From Acidimicrobiia bacterium (lineage in GTDB: Bacteria; Actinomycetota; Acidimicrobiia; Spongiisociales; SHLN01), in contig JAUXLW010000064.1 in the NCBI GenBank assembly GCA_030623545.1, positions 1-6,949 on the forward strand: a DNA stretch of 6,949 bases, given 5' to 3'. Positions 1 to 5,880 of this stretch are shown piece by piece. Position numbers and translations under genes: made by a program. Under the pieces are notes generated by a model that searched no databases, had not been told where the DNA came from, and saw only the letters and a list, made by a program, of their open reading frames with translations. How positions within the stretch are numbered: the first letter of the stretch is position 1; every line of letters begins with the position of its first letter.

Positions 1-71
1 AGGTTGAGCACCGCCAAGCTGTCGAAGCCTGGAGAATGAAATGGCAAGGTGTCGGTCATTTTTACCTTCAT
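1..71 (-). CDS. Start of an unrecognised protein gene, cut by the left edge
   Basis: Only the first 23 complete codons are visible. They begin MKVKMTDTLPFH and end FDSLAVLN at the edge. The start is well supported: the ATG at 71-69 follows the sequence AAGGAGGTGA (87-78), a ten-base match to the anti-Shine-Dalgarno end of 16S rRNA, with good spacing. A second ATG four codons further in is much less well placed. The visible part shows no hydrophobic stretch, signal peptide or family motif, so no function can be given. The gene lies downstream of the O-antigen ligase-like gene on the same strand. A terminator-like hairpin and about 300 bases separate the two, so it is probably transcribed on its own. 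It is the only gene here with a strong ribosome binding site. Confidence 0.75.
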   Translation of the reverse strand, partial: MKVKMTDTLPFHSPGFDSLAVLN

Positions 72-77
72 GTGTTG

Positions 78-87
78 TCACCTCCTT
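78..87 (-). promoter_or_regulatory. Perfect Shine-Dalgarno sequence of the left-edge gene
   Basis: The minus strand reads AAGGAGGTGA here, and eight bases on from AAGGAGGT comes ATG. This is close to the full complement of the 3' end of bacterial 16S rRNA and sets the start of the edge gene. No other gene in the window has a comparable site. Confidence 0.85.
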
Positions 88-324
88 CCGGTCGACTCAG
101 ACGAGTCGCTATTTCGCTCGCCTTGTTGTGCGAGAAATCTTCTGTGGTCAGGTAATGCCAGGGCGGCGCCGGAAGGGCGGGGGTCCTGCTCGGCCTTGGA
201 TGTCGTAATCCCCGTCAAAGGGTTCGTGGTGGTCGACCTCGCAAAGCTGGGGACCGGGACTGGCGCCGTCGAAACGGTTACGGTGTGCGCTGTCGGGACG
301 TTGTAGGAACCATCAGGTTCAAGC

Positions 325-356
325 GGAAAAGCGGCGCCTTCCGGCGCCGCTTTTCC
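325..356 (-). terminator. Strong hairpin, probable terminator of the O-antigen ligase-like gene
   Basis: A perfect 14-bp stem pairs GGAAAAGCGGCGCC (325-338) with GGCGCCGCTTTTCC (343-356) around a four-base loop. It begins 15 bases after the stop codon of the minus-strand gene ending at 372. Read on the minus strand, the descending arm ends in TTTTCC, so the T-run is part of the stem and there is no long separate T-tract. The near symmetry means it could also work for plus-strand transcripts. Position and stability support a terminator; the short T-run is the weak point. Confidence 0.75.
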
Positions 357-371
357 TTGCGGTCTTTCTGG

Positions 372-1916
372 CTACTCGTCGGCCAGGTCGTCTTCGGTCT
401 TTCCGATCAATTCATCGAAGGTCTTGACAATTTCGTCCATTCCGGCACCCGGCATGGAGGGATGGGCGGCGCTTGTGGGCGGAGATTTCTGCCTCAGCAG
501 CCAGCCGTCGTCGCTCACTGCGGCTCGGCGTTTGCGAGGCGAGCGCGACGCCCTGGCGCCGAGGCCGAGGACGGCCCCCATGCCAAACAGCGTCCAGGCC
601 CAGACGCCAACCTGAGGCCCCTCGATCGTGGGGTCGAAGAACGCGTTGAGGAGGATGCCGGTCATCGCCAGCATCACCCAGGTTGACAGATTGGCCCGGC
701 GGGCTTCGCCGAGCTCAATGTAGAGGCGACGGGACCTGGCCAGGTGGACGAACCAGGTGCCGAACATGGCTAACCAGAGGAAGGCCCCGACCATCCCCAT
801 GCGGGCGACAACCGACAAGTGAGAATTGTGAGGGTTGCGCAGCGGGACGGAGGATCTGGCTGCGACCTTGTAGCGGACTGCCAGATTCTCACCGAAGCCC
901 CGGCCGGCGAAGACGTTTTCCTGGAGCAAGATGTCATCCAGCACGTCCCCCCAGAGGCTGAGACGCCACTGCGTGGTGTTGTCAAAGCGGCTGCCACTGG
1001 TCGCTTCCTCGGAGATCGACTGAATGTTCTCTATGACCTGGCTAACAGACAGCTCGCGCCGGTCGAGTTGAAACTTGACGTCGAGAGCGGCCGCCATGAT
1101 GCCCACCATGACCGAGACGATCAGGACACCGACCATCGCCCCCCGGGCATGCCGGGCCAACACGAACACGACACCGAGGATGAAAAGTGCGGCCAAGAAC
1201 CCACCCCGGCTCTGGGTGCCGGCTCCCACGATCAGCAGGAGGCCGAGCAGTGTCATTGCTGTGGCCCGTTTCTGGAGCTTCCTTGATCCCGAAGGGCCGA
1301 CGACGAGGATCAGAAACGCGAGGGCGATGGCGACGTTAACGGCAATATTGGCGCTCTTGTGGCTTACGAGCCGGGTGCTGGAGTCGGGAATACGAGGCCC
1401 GAAGGACACATTGCCGAGCGCCAGTCGCGCGATCATCACCACGAGGAAGAAGGGAATGAACTTCGTGAACTTATCGACAAGCTCATCCCACAGGGCCGGT
1501 TTGTAGAGGAGCATGACAGCGGTGATGATCGCAAAGAGCCCGTAGTACCAGAGCACGCTGTCACGGACCGCATCGATGCCCCACTCCTCAATGCCCTGAA
1601 AGGTGAGAGCGAACCCCCAAAGCATGAACCCGCCAAGTAGCTGGATGGGTCGGCTCAGGCGCAGAACTCGACCCAGGTGGGGGGTTTGCAGAATGACAAA
1701 GAGCCCGAATCCCAGCCCGAGCTCTCCCAGGAACACTGGTGTTCCTGGAATGTGGATCCAGGCGAAGGCACGATCGAACAGCAGGTAGCCACCAAGCAGA
1801 AACAGCATGACCCTGGTGAGCCATTGGAGATGGCGATCAGTGGGGAGCTTCCCTGTTGCCAGGGAGCGGCTGGCCCGAGAAGGGATATGAACGGGAGCGA
1901 GGGGGGGCGAGACCAT
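372..1916 (-). CDS. O-antigen ligase / polymerase-like polytopic membrane protein
   Basis: This 514-residue protein looks like the Wzy_C/O-antigen ligase family of inner-membrane enzymes, which join or polymerise lipid-linked glycans at the outer face of the membrane. Hydrophobic segments run from about residue 35 to 275 and again from about 367 to 455. Family-like signatures are TQSRGGFLAAL at about 234-244, and GRGFG (338-342) followed by NPHNSHLSVVARMGMVGAFL (361-380). In this family the segment before the last helices is a large extracytoplasmic loop, here about 277-370. The C-terminal tail (about 455-514) is charged and probably cytoplasmic. The start is limited by an in-frame TAA directly upstream of the ATG. 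Only a weak AAGG lies nearby, and the next ATG is codon 37, at the first membrane segment. The acetyltransferase gene lies 85 bp upstream on the same strand and may share its transcript. No glycosyltransferases are visible nearby, so the glycan substrate is unknown. Other members of the family include polymerases and protein O-oligosaccharyltransferases. Confidence 0.85.
   Translation of the reverse strand: MVSPPLAPVHIPSRASRSLATGKLPTDRHLQWLTRVMLFLLGGYLLFDRAFAWIHIPGTPVFLGELGLGFGLFVILQTPHLGRVLRLSRPIQLLGGFMLWGFALTFQGIEEWGIDAVRDSVLWYYGLFAIITAVMLLYKPALWDELVDKFTKFIPFFLVVMIARLALGNVSFGPRIPDSSTRLVSHKSANIAVNVAIALAFLILVVGPSGSRKLQKRATAMTLLGLLLIVGAGTQSRGGFLAALFILGVVFVLARHARGAMVGVLIVSVMVGIMAAALDVKFQLDRRELSVSQVIENIQSISEEATSGSRFDNTTQWRLSLWGDVLDDILLQENVFAGRGFGENLAVRYKVAARSSVPLRNPHNSHLSVVARMGMVGAFLWLAMFGTWFVHLARSRRLYIELGEARRANLSTWVMLAMTGILLNAFFDPTIEGPQVGVWAWTLFGMGAVLGLGARASRSPRKRRAAVSDDGWLLRQKSPPTSAAHPSMPGAGMDEIVKTFDELIGKTEDDLADE
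1727..1748. repeat. Perfect 22-bp palindrome inside the O-antigen ligase-like gene
   Basis: The arms CCAGGAACAC (1727-1736) and GTGTTCCTGG (1739-1748) are exact reverse complements around a two-base centre, TG. The site falls at about codons 57-63 of the minus-strand gene, encoding part of PGTPVFLG. Its length and perfection are unusual for coding sequence. It could be a regulator site, an mRNA hairpin or chance. Confidence 0.7.
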
Positions 1917-2001
1917 TTATCGGACCGGCCTTGTCGTACAGGGATGGGGCACTCTGGTCAGTGTCGGTATGTGGTGGCGCCCGCTTAAGAACGGCAGATC
2001 C

Positions 2002-2601
2002 TCAAGCGGATGTGACCCAGCCCGCTTCGGCGTATTGGGACCGCTTCTTGCGGTACTCCTCTTCCAGCAGTCCCCACGCCGTGTGATCGAGCCACCGGCC
2101 ACGAACTTTGAGCTCCTGGCGGAGCAAGCCTTCGCGAGTAAAGCCGAGTTTCTGTGCTACCCGCTCGCTGGCATCGTTACCGACGGCGATGCGGAGCACG
2201 ATCCGATGAAGCTCCATCTCATCGAAGCCGACCTCCAGGGTGCGGGCCGTCGCTTCCGTGGCAATGCCCTTTCCCGACTCGTCCGAGCGTATCCAGTACC
2301 CCACTTCGCCAACCGACGATTGGCGCGACGTGTACCAGACAGACACGTTCCCGAGGTGGGGCCCCGGATCGTCCCGGGAACGGATGGTGAAGTCATAAGC
2401 TCTTCCTTCGCCCCACGCCGTCACGGAATCGCGCAGGAAGATGAGCCCGTCCCTCCGCCCATAGCTCATATGGGCCCAGGGCAGCCACTCGTTCAATGTT
2501 GGTAGCGAGGCCCCGACCGCGTCCAGGAGCGAGTCCAGGTCGCGACGCTTGAAAGGGCGCAGCTCCAGATTCGGGGTCAGACGGGGGTTCGTGGGGAGCA
2601 T
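2002..2601 (-). CDS. GNAT N-acetyltransferase, RimJ/RimL type
   Basis: This 199-residue cytoplasmic protein belongs to the GNAT superfamily, which moves an acetyl group from acetyl-CoA to an amine. The N-terminal NLELRPFKRRDLDSLL (11-26) is the usual first strand and helix of RimJ/RimL-like members, which acetylate protein N-termini (ribosomal proteins in the founding cases). Residues 98-105 (GEVGYWIR) lead into the acetyl-CoA loop SDESGKGIATEA (106-117). The segment 141-154 (GNDASERVAQKLGF) and the following REGLLRQELKVRGRW are also typical. The substrate cannot be read from the sequence. The ATG at 2601 is chosen because it gives the family N-terminus and has TAAGCT 7 nt upstream. An ATG at 2605 is in another frame. 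The only purine-rich site, GGAG, is 14 nt away. The gene is divergent from the Nudix gene and precedes the O-antigen ligase-like gene. Confidence 0.9.
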   Translation of the reverse strand: MLPTNPRLTPNLELRPFKRRDLDSLLDAVGASLPTLNEWLPWAHMSYGRRDGLIFLRDSVTAWGEGRAYDFTIRSRDDPGPHLGNVSVWYTSRQSSVGEVGYWIRSDESGKGIATEATARTLEVGFDEMELHRIVLRIAVGNDASERVAQKLGFTREGLLRQELKVRGRWLDHTAWGLLEEEYRKKRSQYAEAGWVTSA

Positions 2602-2608
2602 CCATGAC

Positions 2609-2614
2609 AGCTTA
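2609..2614 (-). promoter_or_regulatory. Putative -10 box (TAAGCT) of the acetyltransferase gene
   Basis: The minus strand reads TAAGCT, fitting the actinobacterial TANNNT -10 pattern, followed by 7 nt and the ATG at 2601. This spacing would put the transcription start at or next to the ATG, giving a leaderless mRNA. No recognisable -35 was found. A perfect 8-bp palindrome, CTCCGGAG (2616-2623), lies just upstream. Confidence 0.45.
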
Positions 2615-2700
2615 TCTCCGGAGCCCCGTCTTCTCTGCGAGTAGAGCTGGCCTAGGAGCCTGCTGAGTAATGCGGCGACCTGTTTTGCTCAGGGGGCGCC

Positions 2701-2706
2701 TAGCCT
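2701..2706 (+). promoter_or_regulatory. Putative -10 box (TAGCCT) of the Nudix gene
   Basis: TAGCCT fits TANNNT and is followed by 6 nt and the ATG at 2713. A leaderless transcript is likely because no Shine-Dalgarno lies at a useful distance (an AGGGGG run is about 16-20 nt away). No clear -35 is present. The box lies almost wholly in the left arm of the inverted repeat at 2702-2722. Confidence 0.45.
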
Positions 2707-2722
2707 TGCCCCATGCAAGGCT
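2702..2722. repeat. Inverted repeat bracketing the Nudix start codon
   Basis: AGCCTTG (2702-2708) and CAAGGCT (2716-2722) are exact reverse complements around CCCCATG, so the start codon 2713-2715 is in the central spacer. It overlaps the putative -10 box. It could be a protein-binding operator or, in a longer transcript, a hairpin with the start codon in its loop. Confidence 0.55.
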
Positions 2723-3258
2723 CCTGGGAGCCGCTGTCCAGGCTCCCCAAGCAATACCAGGGCGAAAAGCCGGCCACCGCAGCTGTTTTGGTTCCGTTGT
2801 ATGAGGACGACGCAGGCGAGATCCGGGTGGTGATCACCAAGCGACCCGATCACATGCCGTCGCACCCCGGTCAGCTGGCTTTTCCCGGAGGCAAGATCGA
2901 CCCCGAAGACGCCAGTCCGTTGGCAGCGGCGCTGCGAGAAGCGGATGAAGAAGTGGGCATCCGTCCCGGCGATGTCGAGGTGTGTGGTTTCCTCGAGCCG
3001 GTAAATACCAATCGGCTTGACATGATTGTTGCTCCGGTGGTGGGTCGACTGCCCGGACCTCCCCGGCTCGTGTTGCAGCCCGAAGAAGTTGAGCTGAGCC
3101 TGGAACCTCGGCTCGAGCACTTCTTCGACGAGGCATTGTGGCGGAGCGAATTGTGGTCGGGCTTCGAGCTGTGGTTCATTGAGGTTCAGGGTGAGGTGTT
3201 GTGGGGTGCCTCTGCCCAGATCATGCGGTCAATGCTGGATGTGATCAGAGGGCGGTGA
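2713..3258 (+). CDS. Nudix hydrolase, CoA pyrophosphatase (NudL/NUDT7-like)
   Basis: This 181-residue protein is a Nudix hydrolase of the group that splits coenzyme A and its derivatives into phosphopantetheines and adenosine 3',5'-bisphosphate, probably in CoA turnover. The group signature ahead of the Nudix box is clear: ITKRPDHMPSHPGQLAFPGG at 41-60. The Nudix box spans 60-83 and contains the metal-binding READEEVG core (R75, E76, E79, E80). The first acidic position of the box is Asp66 rather than Glu, a substitution also seen in CoA-type members. The C-terminal WGASAQIM (164-171) fits the family ending. Length is normal. The start has no Shine-Dalgarno but a TAGCCT box 6 nt upstream. The 3' end overlaps the convergent DUF554 gene by 14 bp. 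Exact substrate (CoA, acyl-CoA or other) is inferred from family. Confidence 0.9.
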   Translation: MQGSWEPLSRLPKQYQGEKPATAAVLVPLYEDDAGEIRVVITKRPDHMPSHPGQLAFPGGKIDPEDASPLAAALREADEEVGIRPGDVEVCGFLEPVNTNRLDMIVAPVVGRLPGPPRLVLQPEEVELSLEPRLEHFFDEALWRSELWSGFELWFIEVQGEVLWGASAQIMRSMLDVIRGR

Positions 3259-3982
3259 AGAGGGGGGCCAGCACTAGCGCCGGCAGCAGGTTCGCCACTC
3301 GAATGCGCTTCAGGTCGAGTAAGCGCAAGGCCACTCCGATGAGCAAGATGCCGCCGGCGGACGCCAGGGCGTCAAGAGACGCGTCGCTCAGGGAATCACC
3401 AACGATGGAGGAAACCAGGGCGATACCGCCCTGCACAACGAGGATGGTGCCTGCTGAGACGATCACTCCCCAGCCGTAGACGGCCGCGAAGGCGATCGAC
3501 GCGAAACCATCGAGACCGGCCTTGATGAAGAGCAGCTCCGGGTCGCCCAGCCCGTCGTTTATGGACCCCAGCACGGTCAGCGGGCCCACACAGAAAACGA
3601 GTGAGGCGATGACGAAGCCTTCACCAAACGCCCCTCGTCGATCGGCGATTATACCGGCGGCGGCAGCTTCAGGAAGCTCGGCGTCTATCACCGGCGAGCC
3701 GTGCTGACCCGTGAAGCGGTCCCGTAGCCGGTTGCCGAGGCGCTCGAGCCACTGTTCGATGCCGACCAGCTCGCCGAGGACGCCGCCCAGCAGAACGGCT
3801 GCCAGGATAGGAACCAGTTCCTCGGCCCGCAGCGAATCGCGAAATGCGATGGCCAATGTGAGCAGTCCCAGCCCGGCCATGACGGTGGTGCGAATGCGCT
3901 CCGGGAGCCGACTTCCGGCGACGGCGCCGATAGCGGTCCCGATCAAGACGGTGGTGATATTGGCGGCGGTACCGAGGAACAT
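3245..3982 (-). CDS. DUF554 family membrane protein (YdfK-like)
   Basis: This 245-residue hydrophobic protein matches the DUF554 family, whose function is unknown to me and often described only as a possible transporter. Membrane segments are predicted by eye at about 5-23, 33-47, 56-74, 122-140, 155-190 and 205-222. Diagnostic pieces are LGTAANITTVLIGTAIGA (3-20), FVIASLVFCVGPLTVLGS (123-140), INDGLGDPELLFIKAGLDGF (141-160), and the ending LLPALVLAPL. A polar cytoplasmic-type stretch lies at about 78-118. The ATG is 14 bp after the stop codon of the alpha/beta hydrolase gene on the same strand. No Shine-Dalgarno is present in that gap, so translation probably depends on coupling to the upstream gene. 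Its 3' end overlaps the convergent Nudix gene, and no terminator is visible between them. Confidence 0.88.
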   Translation of the reverse strand: MFLGTAANITTVLIGTAIGAVAGSRLPERIRTTVMAGLGLLTLAIAFRDSLRAEELVPILAAVLLGGVLGELVGIEQWLERLGNRLRDRFTGQHGSPVIDAELPEAAAAGIIADRRGAFGEGFVIASLVFCVGPLTVLGSINDGLGDPELLFIKAGLDGFASIAFAAVYGWGVIVSAGTILVVQGGIALVSSIVGDSLSDASLDALASAGGILLIGVALRLLDLKRIRVANLLPALVLAPLFTAL

Positions 3983-3996
3983 TGGGTGATTGGTTG

Positions 3997-4806
3997 TCAG
4001 AGGCTCTCGAGGAAATCTCGAGCCAGTGCGGCGAAAGCTGCCGGTTCTTCGAACTGAGGCATATGCGCAGTCCCCTCCATCACCACGAGCTTCGCATCGG
4101 GAGCTCTCTCCGTAATTGACCGGGCCCGGTCGAGCATCAAGGGCATGTCGAGGTCTCCGACAACGACCAGGGTCGGCATCGCCAATTCGTCAAGCCGCTC
4201 GTAGGCAGAAGGTGGCTCGATCTCATCGCCGGGCGAGGGTGCCTCCAGGGCGCGACCGTTCATGTCGAGGAACAGGGCCCGCTTGTCGCCGCCTACCCTG
4301 CCTTCAGGCGCGAGCGGGCCATCAAGCCATAGATGGGTCTCCAGGCGATTCGCCTCCCCGAGATCGCCGCTCTCGTATGCCTCGTCGGCAGCTTCATCAA
4401 GCGCCACAGCCTCGGGCAAGAGCGAAGCGGTTTCGACGGGTGCGCCTGTAATCGCCGTTCCGATGAGAATGAGGGCGCGGACTTTCTCGGGATGGGCGAG
4501 GGCGAAGTCGATGGAAATGCGCCCTCCCTGTGAGTTCCCTACCAGGACTAGTGGGTCGTTGCCCAGATGGGAGACGACCGCTCCCAGGTCGCGGGCGTGT
4601 GAATAGCTCTCCGGCAGATACCTGGTGTCTCCGAAGCCACGCCGGTCATAAGCGATGAGGCGGCCGGTTGATTCGAGCTTTGCCATGGTTTCCGACCAAC
4701 TACGCCGGTCGGCAACGCCGGCGTGTAGCAACACCGCAGCGGGACCCTTCCCGGCCTCCTGGCAGGCCAGTGCGGCGTTCGATGACTGAACGGTGAAGTG
4801 CTCCAT
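3997..4806 (-). CDS. Alpha/beta-fold hydrolase
   Basis: From the ATG at 4806 the protein has 269 residues. It is an alpha/beta hydrolase, a superfamily that includes esterases, lipases, lactonases and haloperoxidases. The nucleophile elbow is GNSQGG with Ser92. The acid is probably Asp220 in VVGDLDMP, and the base is His248 in GTAHMPQFEEP, so the triad looks complete. LLHAGVADRRSW (about 26-37) provides the oxyanion-hole region, and AYDRRGFGDT (about 52-61) is the usual following strand and turn. A cap region lies between about 120 and 205. The substrate cannot be deduced. The frame also opens with GTG at 4815, but TAGAGT lies exactly 7 nt before the 4806 ATG and overlaps that GTG, so the ATG is preferred. 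No signal peptide is present. It is the first gene of a probable operon with DUF554 and is divergent from trpS. Confidence 0.88.
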   Translation of the reverse strand: MEHFTVQSSNAALACQEAGKGPAAVLLHAGVADRRSWSETMAKLESTGRLIAYDRRGFGDTRYLPESYSHARDLGAVVSHLGNDPLVLVGNSQGGRISIDFALAHPEKVRALILIGTAITGAPVETASLLPEAVALDEAADEAYESGDLGEANRLETHLWLDGPLAPEGRVGGDKRALFLDMNGRALEAPSPGDEIEPPSAYERLDELAMPTLVVVGDLDMPLMLDRARSITERAPDAKLVVMEGTAHMPQFEEPAAFAALARDFLESL

Positions 4807-4835
4807 GGGAGGCACTCTAGGAGTAGAGGCCTCCC
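4807..4835. repeat. 29-bp near-perfect palindrome at the hydrolase start
   Basis: GGGAGGC (4807-4813) pairs with GCCTCCC (4829-4835), and CTCTA (4815-4819) pairs with TAGAG (4824-4828). The only unpaired bases are A4814 and the GGAG centre (4820-4823). The element touches the hydrolase ATG (4806-4804) and contains its putative -10 box. It is a good candidate operator for the hydrolase-DUF554 operon, or an RNA hairpin if transcription starts upstream. Confidence 0.65.
4814..4819 (-). promoter_or_regulatory. Putative -10 box (TAGAGT) of the hydrolase-DUF554 operon
   Basis: The minus strand reads TAGAGT, matching TANNNT, then 7 nt and ATG at 4806. This suggests a leaderless mRNA and argues against the GTG at 4815. 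No -35 is recognisable. The box lies within the palindrome at 4807-4835, so a protein bound there would block it. Confidence 0.5.
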
Positions 4836-4861
4836 GGAGTGGGTGCCCCCTACGCGGTCGG

Positions 4862-4869
4862 TATAGGCT
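4862..4869 (+). promoter_or_regulatory. Putative -10 region (TATAGGCT) of trpS
   Basis: Two overlapping candidates, TATAGG (4862-4867) and TAGGCT (4864-4869), lie 11 and 9 nt before the trpS ATG at 4879. Either predicts no leader or one of only a few bases, in keeping with the lack of a Shine-Dalgarno. No -35 was found. With 72 bp between divergent genes there is no room for a T-box or a trp-type leader. Confidence 0.4.
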
Positions 4870-4878
4870 CGCTCCATT

Positions 4879-5859
4879 ATGGGAAGGCAGGTTGTTTTCA
4901 GCGGGCTACAGCCCACCGGGAATATCCATATCGGTAACTATCTGGGAGCTTTGCGCAACTGGGTTCGGCTGCAGGATGAATACGACACGATCTATTGCGT
5001 GGTCGATCTGCACGCCTTGACACAGCCCCAGGATCCGGTCGTGTTTGAGAGAGAGCGACTCGAGGCCGCCAAGGTATTGATCGCCGCCGGCGTTAACCCG
5101 GAGCGGTCATTGCTGTACTACCAATCCAAGGTCCCCCAGCACACAGAGCTGGCTTGGATTCTCGGCACGCTCACCCAGATGGGCAATTTGAACCGGATGA
5201 CCCAGTTCAAGGAAAAGTCGGGTCAGGGCAGTGCCAACCTTGGCCTGTACTCGTACCCGGTGTTGATGGCGGCCGATATTCTGATTCACCATGCCCACAA
5301 GGTTCCAGTGGGCGAGGACCAAACTCAGCACCTGGAGCTTTCACGCGATCTGGCTGAGCGCTTCAATCGCCGTTACGGCGAGGAGTTCCCCGTGCCCGAG
5401 GGAATCATTCCGGAGGTGGGAGCGAGGATCATGTCGCTACAGGATCCTGCCGCCAAGATGTCCAAATCCGCTGAGAACCTTGGAAGCCGGGTGCTCCTAC
5501 TCGACGATCCCGACACCATCCGCAAGCGCATCTTGCGAGCTGTCACCGATTCGGGCACGGGAATCACGTACGACTGGGAGGCCAAGCCGGGGATCACGAA
5601 CCTGGTAGAGATCTTCTCACTGTTCACGGACACTCCGATAGGAGAGGTCGTCAACGAGCATTCTGAAAAGCAGTACGGCGAGTTCAAGCTGCTGGTTGCG
5701 GAGGCTGTGATCGATGGCCTCGCCCCCATCAGGAGGGCCCACGCAGCTCTGGAGGACGAAGAGGTGAAGCGGATAATGCAGAAGGGCGCCCTCGACGCCC
5801 GAAGCAGCGCTGAGGGCTTCCAGGTGGGAGTGCGGGAAAAAGTCGGTCTGGGCGGTTAG
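4879..5859 (+). CDS. trpS: Tryptophanyl-tRNA synthetase (TrpRS)
   Basis: This 326-residue class I aminoacyl-tRNA synthetase activates tryptophan with ATP and loads it on tRNA-Trp in the cytoplasm. It has the normal length for bacterial TrpRS. The Rossmann fold carries the HIGH-type motif HIGN at 17-20 after FSGLQPTGNI, and the KMSKS loop is intact at 193-197. TrpRS-specific blocks are also present: VVDLHALT (41-48), LGTLTQMGNLNRMTQFKEK (95-113), YPVLMAADILIH (126-137) with the tryptophan-contacting Asp region, and VGEDQTQHLELSRDLAERFN (144-163). The C-terminal helical part binds the anticodon region in the family. The ATG gives the standard N-terminus. No Shine-Dalgarno is present, and a TATAGGCT promoter element lies just upstream. 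The gene is divergent from the hydrolase gene, and guaB3 follows after 35 bp on the same strand. Confidence 0.98.
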   Translation: MGRQVVFSGLQPTGNIHIGNYLGALRNWVRLQDEYDTIYCVVDLHALTQPQDPVVFERERLEAAKVLIAAGVNPERSLLYYQSKVPQHTELAWILGTLTQMGNLNRMTQFKEKSGQGSANLGLYSYPVLMAADILIHHAHKVPVGEDQTQHLELSRDLAERFNRRYGEEFPVPEGIIPEVGARIMSLQDPAAKMSKSAENLGSRVLLLDDPDTIRKRILRAVTDSGTGITYDWEAKPGITNLVEIFSLFTDTPIGEVVNEHSEKQYGEFKLLVAEAVIDGLAPIRRAHAALEDEEVKRIMQKGALDARSSAEGFQVGVREKVGLGG

Positions 5860-5864
5860 GGCCG

Positions 5865-5877
5865 GCGCCCTGGGCGC
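5865..5877. repeat. 13-bp GC-rich palindrome between trpS and guaB3
   Basis: GCGCCC and GGGCGC flank a single T (5871). The palindrome lies 5 bp after the trpS stop codon and directly upstream of the putative guaB3 -10 box. As RNA it could form a short stem, but no T-run follows, so it is not called a terminator. It may equally be an operator for guaB3 or chance in GC-rich DNA. Confidence 0.35.
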
Positions 5878-5880
5878 TGC

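Larger units (their letters stand above)
72..371. other. Intergenic stretch without a supported gene
   Basis: These 300 bases lie between the left-edge gene and the stop codon of the O-antigen ligase-like gene. They hold the Shine-Dalgarno (78-87), two short inverted repeats just upstream of it on the minus strand (CGACTC/GAGTCG at 93-108, CTCGC/GCGAG at 117-134), a small GAACC/GGTTC hairpin at 307-320, and the terminator-like hairpin at 325-356. The promoter of the edge gene must lie here, but I could not identify a convincing -35/-10 pair. A plus-strand frame (49-306) and an open minus-strand frame continuing past the ligase stop codon cross the region. Neither has a credible start or recognisable protein. 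No known riboswitch motif was recognised. Confidence 0.6.

Noticed and set aside
49..306. Plus-strand 85-codon open frame in the left intergenic region
   Set aside because: It overlaps the well-supported minus-strand start and its Shine-Dalgarno, has no ribosome site or promoter box, and its product resembles no protein family I know.
819..1506. Long plus-strand frames (about 140-155 codons) opposite the O-antigen ligase-like gene
   Set aside because: They are antisense shadows in GC-rich coding DNA: low-complexity, His/Arg/Pro-rich products without domains, lying opposite a clear membrane protein.
1731..1744. Possible LexA (SOS) box in the intragenic palindrome, GAAC...GTTC
   Set aside because: The half-sites are separated by six bases, whereas the actinobacterial LexA box has four, and the site is inside a coding region.
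2393..2605. Alternative minus-strand start at 2605 in another frame
   Set aside because: GGAG is at better distance from this ATG, but the resulting 70-residue product is not protein-like, whereas the frame from 2601 is a clear GNAT protein.
4807..4878. T-box or trp attenuator leader for trpS
   Set aside because: Only 72 bp separate the divergent start codons, and the probable trpS promoter lies within 20 bp of its ATG, so there is no leader RNA to hold such an element.
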